Assembly: GCA_023430145.1 (NCBI GenBank)
Contig: JAEZCD010000095.1
Span: forward strand, 25,570 to 89,569
Length of the DNA stretch: 64,000 bases
Origin: Pseudomonadota bacterium
GTDB lineage: Bacteria; Pseudomonadota; Alphaproteobacteria; Rhizobiales; Methylopilaceae
Reading direction: 5' to 3'
Below the pieces are notes generated by a model. The model had not been told where the DNA came from and ran no database searches. It saw only the letters and a program-made list of their open reading frames with translations. Made by a program: the position numbers and the translations under genes. Positions 10,338-19,524 of this stretch are shown here, one piece after another. Every line of letters starts with the position of its first letter. The stretch's first letter is position 1.

Positions 10338-11443
10338 TCACGATGCGATCATGTCGACGTAGCGGCGCTGGGTGTCCGCGTAGTTCTTCATCCACCAGTC
10401 GAAGTTCATCTTCGCCTGAACGGCGGCGTTCTCGGGCGATGTCGGGTTGATCGCCCGCAGCTCCGGCGGCACGCTCTGCTGCGCCTCCGGGTTGGACGGC
10501 CCCATGCCGAGCTCGGCGAGCAGCTTCACCTGCGGCTCGGGGTCCTGCATCGTGCGGATCGCCGCCATCGCCGCCTTGCCGGCCGGGTTGCCCTTCGGCA
10601 CCACCCAGCAGCCGGCGACGAGCACGCCGCCCGGGAAGGCCCAGTCGATGCGGCCGCCCGTCTGTTTTTTCAGCACGTTGGCGCGGGTGTGCCAGAGCCA
10701 GCCCATCACGGCCTCGCCGCTGCGCAGAATGTCCTGGCCCTGGCTGCCGGTCTCCCAGAACAGCAGATGCTCCTTGATCGAGGCGATCTTGGCGAGCGCC
10801 CGCTCGCGGTCGAGGGGATAGAGCTTGTCGGGGGCGACCCCGTCGGCCATCAGCGCGAGCTCCAGCATCGGCTGCGGATCCTTGCGCACCATCCGTCGCC
10901 CCGGATACTTGGCGATGTCGAAGAAGTCCGCCGGCGACGGCCGCGTCTGATGGACTCGGTGTTCCAGGCCATCACGAAGCTGAAGAAGTAGTTGCCGACG
11001 CCGTAGTCGAACACGAATTCCGGAATGACCTTGCTGCGGTCGACGACCGAGTAGTCGATCGGCTCGAGCAGGCCGAGCTTGATGCCGAGCTCGCCGATGG
11101 CGGCGGCGCCGCCGTCGCAGATGTCCCAGGTGACGTTGCCGGATTCGACCATCGCCCGGATCTTGCCGTTGCTCGGGCCGGCGCCGTCGAGGATCATCTT
11201 GCCGCCCGTCACCTTGTCGTAGTGCGGGACGAAGGTGGCCGCGAAGGCCCGCTGCGCGTCGCCGCCCCAGTTGGCCATAACGACCTGCGGGCCGGCTGCA
11301 CGAGCGCGTCCGGCGCCGAGGAGCGCGGGCGACAGACCGGCGGCGCCGAGCCCCGCGAGAACAAGGCGGCGGCTCGGAAGCAGGTTAGGCTGGGTGTCCG
11401 AAGTCGCCGGTGGAACGCTCGCGAAGATACGACGCACTTGCAT
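10338..11443 (-). pseudogene. Pot-type extracellular solute-binding protein with an internal frameshift
   Basis: A PotD/PotF-like periplasmic binding protein split between two frames. The first frame begins at the ATG at 11443 (GGAG 6 bases upstream; Tat-type signal SRRLVLAGLGAAG then ARAAG) and reads to MAWNTESI; the second frame continues the same fold from RPSPADFFDIAKYPG to the stop at 10338. The break lies at about 10943-10948, where one base appears to be missing after ATC AGA CG. Joined, the product would be about 368 aa, normal for the family. Either a real mutation that disables the importer or a sequencing error; the downstream transporter genes are intact, which favours a recent event or an error. 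Confidence 0.85.
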
Positions 11444-12003
11444 GGCCGGCTCCCTCTCCCAAGGTCGACGCTCCAAATAGCGTAAATAACGTTGCGACGG
11501 AAATCCACGGTACCCAAGCTTCCGCCTGTTCTCGCCTCGATCGGCGGCTTCGCCGCGGGTCCTGGAAGGCCCCGGCCGTGCTCTCTCACAGGGCGCATTG
11601 TTCTCGCCGGCCGGTGCCGAAGATGGGAGGGAGGTACTCGCGGAGCGTCGTCTTCGAGGGGAGGAAGCTGCCGATGCTCATCCGCGGCCGACGACTGAGA
11701 AAGCCGGGAATTGTAACGACATCCCGGAGGCTTACGGCGAGCCGTTTGCGTCCCGGGGCCGGCTTTCGTGCACGGGCGATCGGCGTCATTTTCCGAGTGC
11801 TGGCGCTCGGCTGGCGTCCGGCTGCGCAAGCTCCGGCCCCGGGGAGCCGGGCCGATTTCGCGTTTCATTCGTAGCCGAAAAGGAGCGGCGGGCCGAAGCC
11901 GGGGCTGCGGAACCGATCCGCCCGGGCGGAGACGGCGGTCCTCCGGCCGGCAAGCACCGGCCGGAGGCCGACAAATCGCCCCTTCAATGCGGCGGGCGAG
12001 CCC
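11444..12003. other. 560-bp gap between the Pot operon and the hydrogenase locus
   Basis: No convincing gene: all frames give low-complexity, arginine-rich translations without codon bias. The right-hand part holds the promoter region of the binding-protein gene (AT-rich AAATAGCGTAAATAACG at about 11476-11492). The left-reading hydrogenase locus ends at 12004, with a strong hairpin just beyond it at 11940-11967. Confidence 0.6.
11940..11967 (-). terminator. Strong hairpin downstream of hupE
   Basis: CCTCCGGCCGG and CCGGCCGGAGG pair perfectly (11 bp, loop CAAGCA) 37 bases after the hupE stop in the leftward direction. No T-run follows on the minus strand, so it may be a 3'-end stabilising or factor-assisted structure rather than a classic intrinsic terminator. 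Confidence 0.45.
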
Positions 12004-12600
12004 TCATTGGGCGAACAGCGAAACTCCGAGCAGTGCCATGACGGCGCCGACCATCCGCGTCGTCCACACCCTGGAGCGCGCTGCGAGGCGCTCGATTGCG
12101 ATCCCGAGGCCGATACCGGCCGCGTGCAGCAGCGCCGTCGCGAGAATGAAGCCCGCGGCATAAGCGGCCGGCGCGCTGCCGTCCGGCAATTCGGTGCCGT
12201 GCGCGTGGCCGTGGAAGACGGCGAAGACGCCGACGATGCCCATGGCGAGCGCGGTCGGCATGCCGACGCCGAGCGCGACGAGAACGCCGAGAACGATGAC
12301 CGAGAGCGCGATCCCCTGCTCGACGAAGGGCAGCGGAACGCCTGCGAAGCCCAGCACGCCCCCGAGCGTCATCATACCGATGAAGGCCGCCGGCACGAGC
12401 CACATGGCCCCGCCGCCGAGGTGGGCGGCGAGCATGCCGACCGCGACCATCGCCAAAATATGGTCGAGGCCGCCGAGCGGATGCATGAAGCCGTGCGCGA
12501 GGCCGCCATGGTCGCCGACGCCGACATGGGCGAGCGCCGGCGTTGCGAGCGTGCCCGCCAGAACGGCCGCCAACACGATGGTTCGAAGCTTTCCCTGCAT
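12004..12600 (-). CDS. hupE: HupE/UreJ-family membrane protein, probable nickel permease
   Basis: 198 aa. A signal-like N terminus ends ATPALAHVG, after which come HPLGGLDHILAMVAVG and about six hydrophobic helices, the standard HupE pattern with His and Asp in the first helix (HPxGGxDH). HupE proteins import Ni2+ for hydrogenase maturation. It is the last gene of the leftward hydrogenase locus, 47 bases after hypB, and close to a hairpin that probably ends the transcript. Confidence 0.92.
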   Translation of the reverse strand: MQGKLRTIVLAAVLAGTLATPALAHVGVGDHGGLAHGFMHPLGGLDHILAMVAVGMLAAHLGGGAMWLVPAAFIGMMTLGGVLGFAGVPLPFVEQGIALSVIVLGVLVALGVGMPTALAMGIVGVFAVFHGHAHGTELPDGSAPAAYAAGFILATALLHAAGIGLGIAIERLAARSRVWTTRMVGAVMALLGVSLFAQ

Positions 12601-12647
12601 CGTCCTTCTCCTCTCTCCCGTTTCTCGACAGTGTCGCGCCGGCGCCG

Positions 12648-13607
12648 TCAGGCGAGCGCCGCTTGCCGCGCACTCGCCGCCTCCCGGCGTAGCCAGCCGT
12701 ACCAGGCATCGAGTCCTTCTCCCGTGCGCGCCGAGAGGCGCAGGACGGTGATCGTCGGATTGACCCGCAGCGCATTGGCGATCGCCGCGCCGACGTCGAA
12801 GTCGACATGCGGCAGAAGATCGATCTTGTTGAGGATCGCGATCTCGGCCGCCTGGAAGATGTGCGGATATTTCAGCGGCTTGTCGTCGCCCTCGGTGACC
12901 GAGAGGATCGCCACCTTGGCGCGCTCGCCGAGATCGAACAGGGCAGGGCAGACGAGGTTGCCGACGTTCTCGATCATGACCACCGAGCCGGCCGGCGGCT
13001 TCAGCGCATTGAGGCCGTGCGCCACCATGTCCGCCTCGAGATGGCAGCCCGAGCCGGTATTGACCTGGACGGCCGGCGCGCCGGCGGCGCGGATGCGCTC
13101 GCCGTCGCGGCTCGTCGCCTGGTCGCCCTCGACGACGTAGATCGGCAGCTCGCCCGAAAGATCGCGGATGGTGCGCTCGAGCAGCGTGGTTTTTCCGGCG
13201 CCCGGCGCGCTGACGAGGTTGACGGCGAGAATCTCGCGGCCGGCGAACCAGGCGCGGTTGCGCGCGGCGAGCGCGTCGTTCTTGGCGAGGAGGCGCGCTT
13301 CGAGGTCGACTACCTCTGCACGCGGCGGCGCCTCGTGGCGGTGACCGCCGTGGTGATGATCATGCGCATGAGCATGCCCGTGCTGATGGTCGTGCCCGTG
13401 GTGGTGGTGGGAGTCGGCATGATCGTGGTGGTGGTCGTGGTGGTCGTGATCATGCGCGTGGTGATCGTGCGGATGCGCGTGCCGATGGCGCGTGCCGTCG
13501 GCATGGACATGCTCGTCGGCATGCGCGTCGAGCGGCGTCGTGACGCCGGTCTGCAGATCGTGAAGGCTGGCGACGGCTCCCGCGCCGCAGCCACATGTGG
13601 TGCACAT
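12648..13607 (-). CDS. hypB: Hydrogenase nickel incorporation GTPase HypB with a long His-rich nickel-binding region
   Basis: 319 aa from the ATG at 13607, which overlaps the hypA stop (TGATG); a GTG one codon earlier is possible. The N terminus [10 protein letters not shown] is the high-affinity nickel motif, followed by roughly 70 residues containing about 32 histidines, then the GTPase domain with Walker [10 protein letters not shown], the switch region [12 protein letters not shown], and NKIDLLPH for guanine specificity. HypB works with HypA to load nickel into the large subunit; the His-rich stretch can also store nickel, as in HypB of rhizobia. Confidence 0.97.
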   Translation of the reverse strand: MCTTCGCGAGAVASLHDLQTGVTTPLDAHADEHVHADGTRHRHAHPHDHHAHDHDHHDHHHDHADSHHHHGHDHQHGHAHAHDHHHGGHRHEAPPRAEVVDLEARLLAKNDALAARNRAWFAGREILAVNLVSAPGAGKTTLLERTIRDLSGELPIYVVEGDQATSRDGERIRAAGAPAVQVNTGSGCHLEADMVAHGLNALKPPAGSVVMIENVGNLVCPALFDLGERAKVAILSVTEGDDKPLKYPHIFQAAEIAILNKIDLLPHVDFDVGAAIANALRVNPTITVLRLSARTGEGLDAWYGWLRREAASARQAALA

Positions 13608-13945
13608 CACGCCGCCTCCTCGAGTTCCATGGTCTTGACCTTCAGCTCGTCACCGCCGGTCCGCGTGGCGTCGCGGCTGCCGCAGGCGCAGGCGGTGAAC
13701 AGGTTCGGCGTGAGAAATTCGGCGCCGCAGGCATTGCAGCGCGCCCGCCCCGGCACCTCGCGGATCTCGAGCGTCGCGCCCTCGAGCGCGGTCCCCTCGG
13801 CGACGACATCGAAGCAGAAGGCCATCGCGTCGGCCATGACGCCCGAGAGCTGGCCGACCTCGACCGTCACGCGCCGGACCCGCCGTCCGCGTGCCGCATT
13901 GGCGACGATGGCGACGATGTTGCGGGTGATGCCGAGCTCGTGCAT
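13607..13945 (-). CDS. hypA: Hydrogenase nickel metallochaperone HypA
   Basis: 112 aa. MHELGI at the N terminus supplies the Met-His-Glu nickel site. The zinc site is formed by Cys70 and Cys73 (CNAC) with Cys86 and Cys88 (CAC), the short spacing seen in some HypA proteins. Overlaps hypB by a TGATG junction and follows hypE by 10 bases. Confidence 0.95.
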   Translation of the reverse strand: MHELGITRNIVAIVANAARGRRVRRVTVEVGQLSGVMADAMAFCFDVVAEGTALEGATLEIREVPGRARCNACGAEFLTPNLFTACACGSRDATRTGGDELKVKTMELEEAA

Positions 13946-13955
13946 CTGGCGGCCT

Positions 13956-15023
13956 TCAGCAGATCCGCGGCAGCTGGTCGCCGACCAGCATGTCGACGAT
14001 GCGCTCGCCGCCGAAGCAGGTTTTCATCGTGACCCGGCCCGGGGCGCCGTCGGTCACGGTGCCGATTCGGCACGCGCCGTGGCCGTATTCGTGCGCGCGC
14101 ATGGCGGCGAGCGCTCTGCCCGCGTCCTCGGCCGGCACGACCGCGACGATCTTACCCTCGTTGGCGAGGTAGAGCGGATCGAGGCCGAGGATCTCGCAAA
14201 AGGCCTTTACTTCGCCCGCGATCGGCGTCAGCTCCTCGCTGATCGAGATCGCTACCTGCGAGGCTTCGGCGAGCTCGTTGAGCACGGAGGCAAGGCCGCC
14301 GCGGGTCGCGTCGCGCAGGAGGCGGGTACTCGGCGCGGCGGCGAGAAGTTCGTCTATGAGGCCGTCCAGCGGCGCGCAGTCGCTCATGATCGGGCTGTCG
14401 AGCACCATGTCGCCGCGCGCGCCGAGGATGGCGGCGCCGTGATCGCCGAGGCGGCCATTGACGAGAACGGCGTCGCCGGGCCGGGCGCGATGCGCGCCGA
14501 GATCGATCACGCTGCGGATCACCCCAATGCCGGTCGTGGTGAGAAACAGGCGATCGCAGCTGCCCTTCTCGACCACCTTGGTATCGCCGGTGACGATGCG
14601 CACGCCGGCTTGCTCGGCCGCCTCGGCCATGGAGTGGGCGATACGGCGCAACAGGTCGACCTCGACGCCTTCCTCGATGATCGCCGCGCAGGAGAGAAAG
14701 AGCGGCTTCGCGCCGCCGACCGCGAGGTCGTTCACGGTTCCACATACGGCCAGCTTGCCGATGTCGCCGCCGGGAAACTCGAGCGGCGCGACGACGAAGC
14801 AATCGGTCGTGAAGGCGAGCCGGTCGCCCAGCCTGCACAGCTCGCCGAGATCGAGGCGCGCCTGATCCTCGAGCGGGGCGAGGAGCGGATTGTCGAAGGC
14901 GGTGACGAACACGTCGTCGACGAGATCGCGCATCGCCTTGCCGCCGCCGCCATGGGCGAGCGTGACTTTCGGGACATGCAGCCGGCCTTGCCGGCGGGGC
15001 GCCCTGAACGACATCATGTTCAT
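13956..15023 (-). CDS. hypE: Carbamoyl dehydratase HypE
   Basis: 355 aa from the ATG at 15023 that overlaps the hypD stop (ATGA). Features are the glycine-rich AHGGGGKAM near the N terminus, the AIR-synthase-like ATP site (FTTDCFVV, GTVNDLAVGGA, TGDTKVVEKG), and the C-terminal PRIC whose final Cys carries the thiocarboxamide that becomes the active-site cyanide. Works with HypF to make CN ligands. Confidence 0.97.
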   Translation of the reverse strand: MNMMSFRAPRRQGRLHVPKVTLAHGGGGKAMRDLVDDVFVTAFDNPLLAPLEDQARLDLGELCRLGDRLAFTTDCFVVAPLEFPGGDIGKLAVCGTVNDLAVGGAKPLFLSCAAIIEEGVEVDLLRRIAHSMAEAAEQAGVRIVTGDTKVVEKGSCDRLFLTTTGIGVIRSVIDLGAHRARPGDAVLVNGRLGDHGAAILGARGDMVLDSPIMSDCAPLDGLIDELLAAAPSTRLLRDATRGGLASVLNELAEASQVAISISEELTPIAGEVKAFCEILGLDPLYLANEGKIVAVVPAEDAGRALAAMRAHEYGHGACRIGTVTDGAPGRVTMKTCFGGERIVDMLVGDQLPRIC

Positions 15024-16150
15024 GCGACGGCCGCCTTCTGCCGGACGCCGCCGTACTGGTAATAGGCCGAGCAGGCGCCCTCGGTGGACACCATCAGCGC
15101 CCCCAGTGGCGTCTCCGGCGTGCAGGCGGTGCCGAACACCTTGCACTGCCAGGGCTTGATGACGCCTTTCAGCACTTCGCCGCACTGGCAGGATTTCGGA
15201 TCGGCGATGCGGATGTTCGGCACGGCGAACTTCCGCTCGGCGTCGAAGCCGGCATAGGCCTCGCGCATCCGCACGCCGGAATGGTCGATCGAGCCGAGCC
15301 CGCGCCATTCGAAGAACTCCCGCAGCTCGTAGACGCGGGCGACGGCGGCGAGCGCCGGCGCATTGCCGGCGTCCGGCACGACGCGGGCGTACTGGTTCTC
15401 GATCTCGCAGCGGCTGTCGCGGATCTGCTCGAGCACCATCCAGATCGACTGCAGCACGTCGAGCGGCTCGAAGCCGGCGACGACCATCGGCCGGCGATAA
15501 AAGCGGGCGATGAACTCGTAGGGCGCCGTGCCGATCACCATCGACACGTGGCCCGGTCCGAGGAAGCCGTCGAGGTGCAGGTCGGGGCTGTCGAGGATCG
15601 CCTTGATCGTCGGCACGATGGTGATGTGGTTGCAGAAGACCGAGAAGTTGCGCACCCCCTCGGCCTCGGCGCGCAGCACGGTAAGCGCGGTCGACGGCAT
15701 CGTCGTCTCGAAGCCGATGCCGAAGAAGACCACCTCGCGGTCGGGATTGGCGCGTGCCAGCGCCAGCGCGTCCATCGGCGAATAGACCATGCGGATGTCG
15801 GCGCCGTCGGCCTTGGCCTGCAGGAGGCTCTTCTTCGAGCCCGGCACCCGCATCGCGTCGCCGAATGTGGTGAAGATCACCTCCGGCCGCTCGGCGATGG
15901 CGAGGCAGTCGTCGACGCGGCCCATCGGCAGCACGCAGACCGGGCAGCCCGGCCCGTGCACGAGCTCGATCTCGGCCGGCAGCATGCCCTCGATGCCATA
16001 GCGGAAGATCGAGTGCGTGTGCCCGCCGCACACCTCCATGATCTGGATCGGGCGCTGCTTCGCGTCGGCGACGGCTTTGGCCAGCGGCTCGATCTCGCGC
16101 ACGAGCGCGCGCGCCTTCTCGCGGTCGCGGAACTCGTCGACGTACTTCAT
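15020..16150 (-). CDS. hypD: Hydrogenase Fe(CN)2CO assembly protein HypD
   Basis: 376 aa from the ATG at 16150 (MKYVDEFRD), overlapping the SIS-gene stop by 4 bases. Conserved segments include MEVCGGHTHSIFRYG, HGPGCPVCVLP, the central FGIGFETT and FCNHITIVPTI, and the C-terminal Cys-rich part (SCQCGEVLKG, FGTACTPETPLGALMVS) that binds the [4Fe-4S] cluster. HypD with HypC is the scaffold on which the Fe(CN)2CO group is built. Confidence 0.97.
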   Translation of the reverse strand: MKYVDEFRDREKARALVREIEPLAKAVADAKQRPIQIMEVCGGHTHSIFRYGIEGMLPAEIELVHGPGCPVCVLPMGRVDDCLAIAERPEVIFTTFGDAMRVPGSKKSLLQAKADGADIRMVYSPMDALALARANPDREVVFFGIGFETTMPSTALTVLRAEAEGVRNFSVFCNHITIVPTIKAILDSPDLHLDGFLGPGHVSMVIGTAPYEFIARFYRRPMVVAGFEPLDVLQSIWMVLEQIRDSRCEIENQYARVVPDAGNAPALAAVARVYELREFFEWRGLGSIDHSGVRMREAYAGFDAERKFAVPNIRIADPKSCQCGEVLKGVIKPWQCKVFGTACTPETPLGALMVSTEGACSAYYQYGGVRQKAAVA

Positions 16151-16839
16151 GCCGCCGCCTCCTTCGCCTGCGCCGAGCCGCGGTCGTCGGCGAGCAGCGT
16201 GTGCACGAGATCCCAGAGGATGTGGTAGGCGGCGACGTGGCACTCCTGGACGCGGTGGATCGAGGAGGAGGGCACGATCAGGCAATGGTCGACGACGCCG
16301 GACGATTTCATCCGGCCGCCGTCGCCGCCGGCGAGGCCGATGGTGACGAGCCCCATCTCCTTGGCCTTGGCGAAGGCGGCGATGAGGTTGTTCGAGTTGC
16401 CGCTGGTCGAGATGCCGACGAGGCCGTCCCCGGCCCGCGCCTGCGCCACCACCTGGCGCACGAACACATGCTCGAAGCCGAGATCGTTGCCGACGGCCGA
16501 GATCATTGCGAGGTCGGCGACGAGATTGATCGCCGCCAGCGCCGGCCGGCCGGCGGTGATCGGGTGGACGAACTCGACCGCGACATGGGAGGCATCGCAG
16601 CTCGAGCCGCCATTGCCCATCGAGAACAGCCTGCCGCCGCGGCGATAGACGCCGGCGACGGCCCTGGCGGCGGCGACGAGGGTCTCCGCCTGTCCGCCGA
16701 AGAAGCGCTCATTGGTGTCGCGCGACTCCCGCGCCTTCTCGGCGACGGAATGCTTGAGCGCCGCGTCGAGCTTTTCCGGATCCTGGGCCGTCCCGTGCAG
16801 GAACGGATAGAGTCCCTTCAGTTCGCTTTCGCTGGCCAT
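16147..16839 (-). CDS. SIS-domain protein, phosphoheptose isomerase (GmhA)-like, in the hyp operon
   Basis: 230 aa single SIS domain. Sugar-phosphate-binding features are GNGGSSCDASHVAVEF and the loop GISTSGNSNN, followed by VTIGLAGGDGG, all as in GmhA sedoheptulose-7-phosphate isomerases. It sits between hypC and hypD with a 4-base overlap to hypD, so it is co-expressed with maturation genes. SIS/GmhA-like genes are, from memory, recurrent in group 1h hydrogenase clusters; their role there is not established. No LPS-heptose genes are nearby, which argues for a hydrogenase-linked job. Confidence 0.88.
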   Translation of the reverse strand: MASESELKGLYPFLHGTAQDPEKLDAALKHSVAEKARESRDTNERFFGGQAETLVAAARAVAGVYRRGGRLFSMGNGGSSCDASHVAVEFVHPITAGRPALAAINLVADLAMISAVGNDLGFEHVFVRQVVAQARAGDGLVGISTSGNSNNLIAAFAKAKEMGLVTIGLAGGDGGRMKSSGVVDHCLIVPSSSIHRVQECHVAAYHILWDLVHTLLADDRGSAQAKEAAA

Positions 16840-16846
16840 GGCACCC

Positions 16847-17131
16847 TCACGCGTGTTGTGGCGAGAGCCGCATCGCTTCCATTTCCGCCTGCGCCTCGCC
16901 GAGCTCGGTCAGGATCTTCAGCGTCTCGGCGGCCTGCTGCTCGTCGATGCGGCTCATCGCGAAGCCGACATGGATCAGCACCCAGTCGCCGATGCAGCTT
17001 TCGGGCTCGCACCCGTCGCCGACGATGCAGGCGATGTTCACCTGCCGCTTGATGCCGCCGACGTCGGCGGTGGCGAGCTTCTTCTCCGCATCGTCGATCT
17101 TCACGATGCGGCCAGGGATGCCGAGGCACAT
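16847..17131 (-). CDS. hypC: Hydrogenase assembly chaperone HypC
   Basis: 94 aa from the ATG at 17131. MCLGIPGRI gives the essential N-terminal Cys2 that holds the iron intermediate; VGGIKRQVNIACI and DWVLIHVGFAMSRID are typical HypC/HupF strands and helix. Its start lies inside the end of hypF (31-bp overlap). Transfers the iron centre between HypD and the large-subunit precursor. Confidence 0.96.
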   Translation of the reverse strand: MCLGIPGRIVKIDDAEKKLATADVGGIKRQVNIACIVGDGCEPESCIGDWVLIHVGFAMSRIDEQQAAETLKILTELGEAQAEMEAMRLSPQHA

Positions 17132-19524
17132 GTCGCTCCTCCCATGAGACGCGCGGCGGCGATCGCCGCCTGGCCGAGCGCGAGGCCGCCGTCGCCGGCG
17201 GGTACGGCCGCATGCGTAAGGACGTGGAATTGGCGTTCGGCGAGCAGCCGCTCGACTTCGGCGCGAAGCACCTCGTTGTGGAAGCAGCCGCCTGTGAGCG
17301 CGACGGTGTCGAAGCGCGCGCCGGACTTCGCGTCGCGACCCGCGAGCTTCTCCGTCATCGCCGCGATCGCGCGGGCGAGGCCGCGATGGAACCGGGCGGC
17401 GATGACACCCGGCGGCGTGCCGAGCAGGAGATCGCCGAGAATGGCGTTCCAAAACGCCTTCGGCTCGATGTAGGGGAGCCCGGACCCGCGCAGGCGCGGG
17501 ATCGTGAAGGGGTAGGCGAGGGTTTCGGGCTCCTCGTGCAGCGCCTCGGGATCGACGATCGCCTCGAGCCGCGCCGCCGCCTCGCCCTCATAGCCCTGGC
17601 GCTCGCGGCAAATGCCGAGCGCCGCGGCGACGGCATCGAACAGGCGCCCGCATGAGGACGCGAGCGGCGCGTTGGTCGCCGATCTCAGCATCGCGTCGAG
17701 CATGGGCCGCGGCCGGCCGGCGAGATCGCGATAGAGCTCGAGCTCGCCGAAATTGAGCGTCAGCTCGGCCCAGCCGATCTCGGCCATGAGGTGGGCGTAG
17801 AGATTGCGCCAGGGTTCGCGGACGGCCTTCGCCCCGCCCGGCATCGCCACCGGCTTGAAGGTGCCGAGCCGCTGATAGGCCCGATAATCGGCGAGCAGGA
17901 ACTCGCCGCCCCAGATCGTGCCGTCATCGCCGAAGCCGAGGCCGTCGAGCGCGATGCCGAGCACCGGCGGCGCATCGAGGCGGCGGTCGTTCTCGGCGAG
18001 GCACGCGGCGACATGCGCGTGATGATGCTGCACCTCGACGAGGGGCAGGCGCTCGTCGCCCGCACGCCTGTGCGCGAGCTTGGTCGACAGATATTCGGGA
18101 TGCAGATCGGCGGCGAGCGCCGAAGGCTCGTGCGAGAAGAGCTTTGCGTAGAGCGAAAGAGTCTTCTCGTAGTCGGCAAAAGTGCGTGCGTCCTCAAGAT
18201 CGCCCTGGTGCTGGGAGAGGATCGCTTGCCCGTCCTTCACCAGGCAAAAAGTCGCCTTCAGCTCGCCGCCATAGGCGAGCAGATCGGGCGCATTCTCGAA
18301 CCCCGGCGGCAGCGGGATGGGCGCCGGCGCATGGCCGCGCGCCCGGCGCAGGACGCGCACCGTGCCGTCGCGCGCGCGGACCACGGAATCATCGATACCG
18401 TTGGCGATCGGCCGGTCGTGCACGAGGGCCCAGGCGGCGATCCCGCCGAGGCGTGCGGCGAGCTCGTCGTCGTCCGTCACCTGCGGCTCTTCCGAGAGGT
18501 TGGCGCTCGTCATCACCAATGGCCGGTTCATCCGGCGCAGGACGAGATGGTGCAGCGGCGTCGTCGGCAGCATGAAGCCGAGCGTGCCGAGGCCCGGGGC
18601 GACGGCGTCGGGCAGCAGCTCGGGCCCGGTCGCCCGCAGGAGCACGATCGACGCTTCCGGGCTCGCGAGGCAGCGTTCCTCGGTCTCGGACAGGGCGCAG
18701 TAGCGGCGGATGATCTCCGTATCGCGCGCCATCAGCGCGAACGGTTTCGTGTCGCGCCGCTTCAAGGCCCGCAGCCGCTCGACGACCGCCGGCTTGGTCG
18801 CGTCGCAGGCGAGGTGGTAGCCGCCGAGCCCTTTTATGGCGACGATCTCGCCTTTCTGCAGGAGCCCGCAGACCGCGTCGACGTCGTCGAGCATCGAGTG
18901 CTGGTCGAAGCTCGCGGCGCGGCCGTCGAGGCGGATCAGCCGGGCGCGCGGGCCGCAGGCATGGCAGGCGGTGGTCTCGGCATGGAAGCGACGGTCCGCC
19001 GGATCGGTATATTCGGCGGCGCAGGCCGGGCAAAGCGGAAAGTCGCGCATCGTCGTCTGCGCGCGGTCGTAGGGAATGCCGGTGACGATCGACAGGCGCG
19101 GTCCGCAATGCGTGCAGGTCGTGAACGGGTAGCGGTAGCGGCGCGCGAAGGGGTCGGTGATCTCGGCTGCGCAGTCAGCGCAGAGGCGGGCGTCCGGCGC
19201 GATCTGCGTTCGCGCGGCGCCGGCGACGCTCTCGAGGATGCGAAATCCATCGGCGAGGTCGCCCGTGAACGCGGACTGCTCGATCCCGTCGAGCCTCGCC
19301 AGCGGCGGCGGCACGCGCCGCAAGCGGTCGAGAAGCACCTCGATCGCGGCGCGCGGGCCCCGCGCGCGGATCAGCACGCCCTCGCCGTCGTTCCGGACGT
19401 CGCCCGCGAGGCCGAGCGCCTGCGCGTGCTGCCAGACGGTGGGCCGGAAGCCGACGCCCTGCACGCGGCCGCGCACCCGGATCTCCAGCGCGGCGATGTC
19501 GCCGATGGTCACCGGGGCGCTCAT
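17101..19524 (-). CDS. hypF: Carbamoyltransferase HypF
   Basis: 807 aa, full length. Domain order: acylphosphatase (about 11-95, RGRVQGVGFRPTVW), four Cys-pair zinc motifs (CADC, CTHC, CPAC, CHAC, about 115-190), YrdC-like domain (KGLGGYHLACDA, about 215-395) and the Kae1-like domain (VQHHHAHVAACLAEN, GIALDGLGFGDDGTIWGGEF). The ATG at 19524 overlaps the NHL gene stop by 4 bases; a longer reading to 19725 only extends through that gene. Makes the carbamoyl group passed to HypE Cys. Confidence 0.97.
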   Translation of the reverse strand: MSAPVTIGDIAALEIRVRGRVQGVGFRPTVWQHAQALGLAGDVRNDGEGVLIRARGPRAAIEVLLDRLRRVPPPLARLDGIEQSAFTGDLADGFRILESVAGAARTQIAPDARLCADCAAEITDPFARRYRYPFTTCTHCGPRLSIVTGIPYDRAQTTMRDFPLCPACAAEYTDPADRRFHAETTACHACGPRARLIRLDGRAASFDQHSMLDDVDAVCGLLQKGEIVAIKGLGGYHLACDATKPAVVERLRALKRRDTKPFALMARDTEIIRRYCALSETEERCLASPEASIVLLRATGPELLPDAVAPGLGTLGFMLPTTPLHHLVLRRMNRPLVMTSANLSEEPQVTDDDELAARLGGIAAWALVHDRPIANGIDDSVVRARDGTVRVLRRARGHAPAPIPLPPGFENAPDLLAYGGELKATFCLVKDGQAILSQHQGDLEDARTFADYEKTLSLYAKLFSHEPSALAADLHPEYLSTKLAHRRAGDERLPLVEVQHHHAHVAACLAENDRRLDAPPVLGIALDGLGFGDDGTIWGGEFLLADYRAYQRLGTFKPVAMPGGAKAVREPWRNLYAHLMAEIGWAELTLNFGELELYRDLAGRPRPMLDAMLRSATNAPLASSCGRLFDAVAAALGICRERQGYEGEAAARLEAIVDPEALHEEPETLAYPFTIPRLRGSGLPYIEPKAFWNAILGDLLLGTPPGVIAARFHRGLARAIAAMTEKLAGRDAKSGARFDTVALTGGCFHNEVLRAEVERLLAERQFHVLTHAAVPAGDGGLALGQAAIAAARLMGGATCASASLAAS

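Noticed and set aside
11940..11967. Classic intrinsic terminator
   Set aside because: The hairpin is perfect but lacks a T-run on the relevant strand, so it is reported only as a likely 3'-end structure.
13310..13594. Thr/Ile/Met-rich 94-aa frame
   Set aside because: Only the alternative reading of the repeated CAT/CAC histidine codons of hypB.
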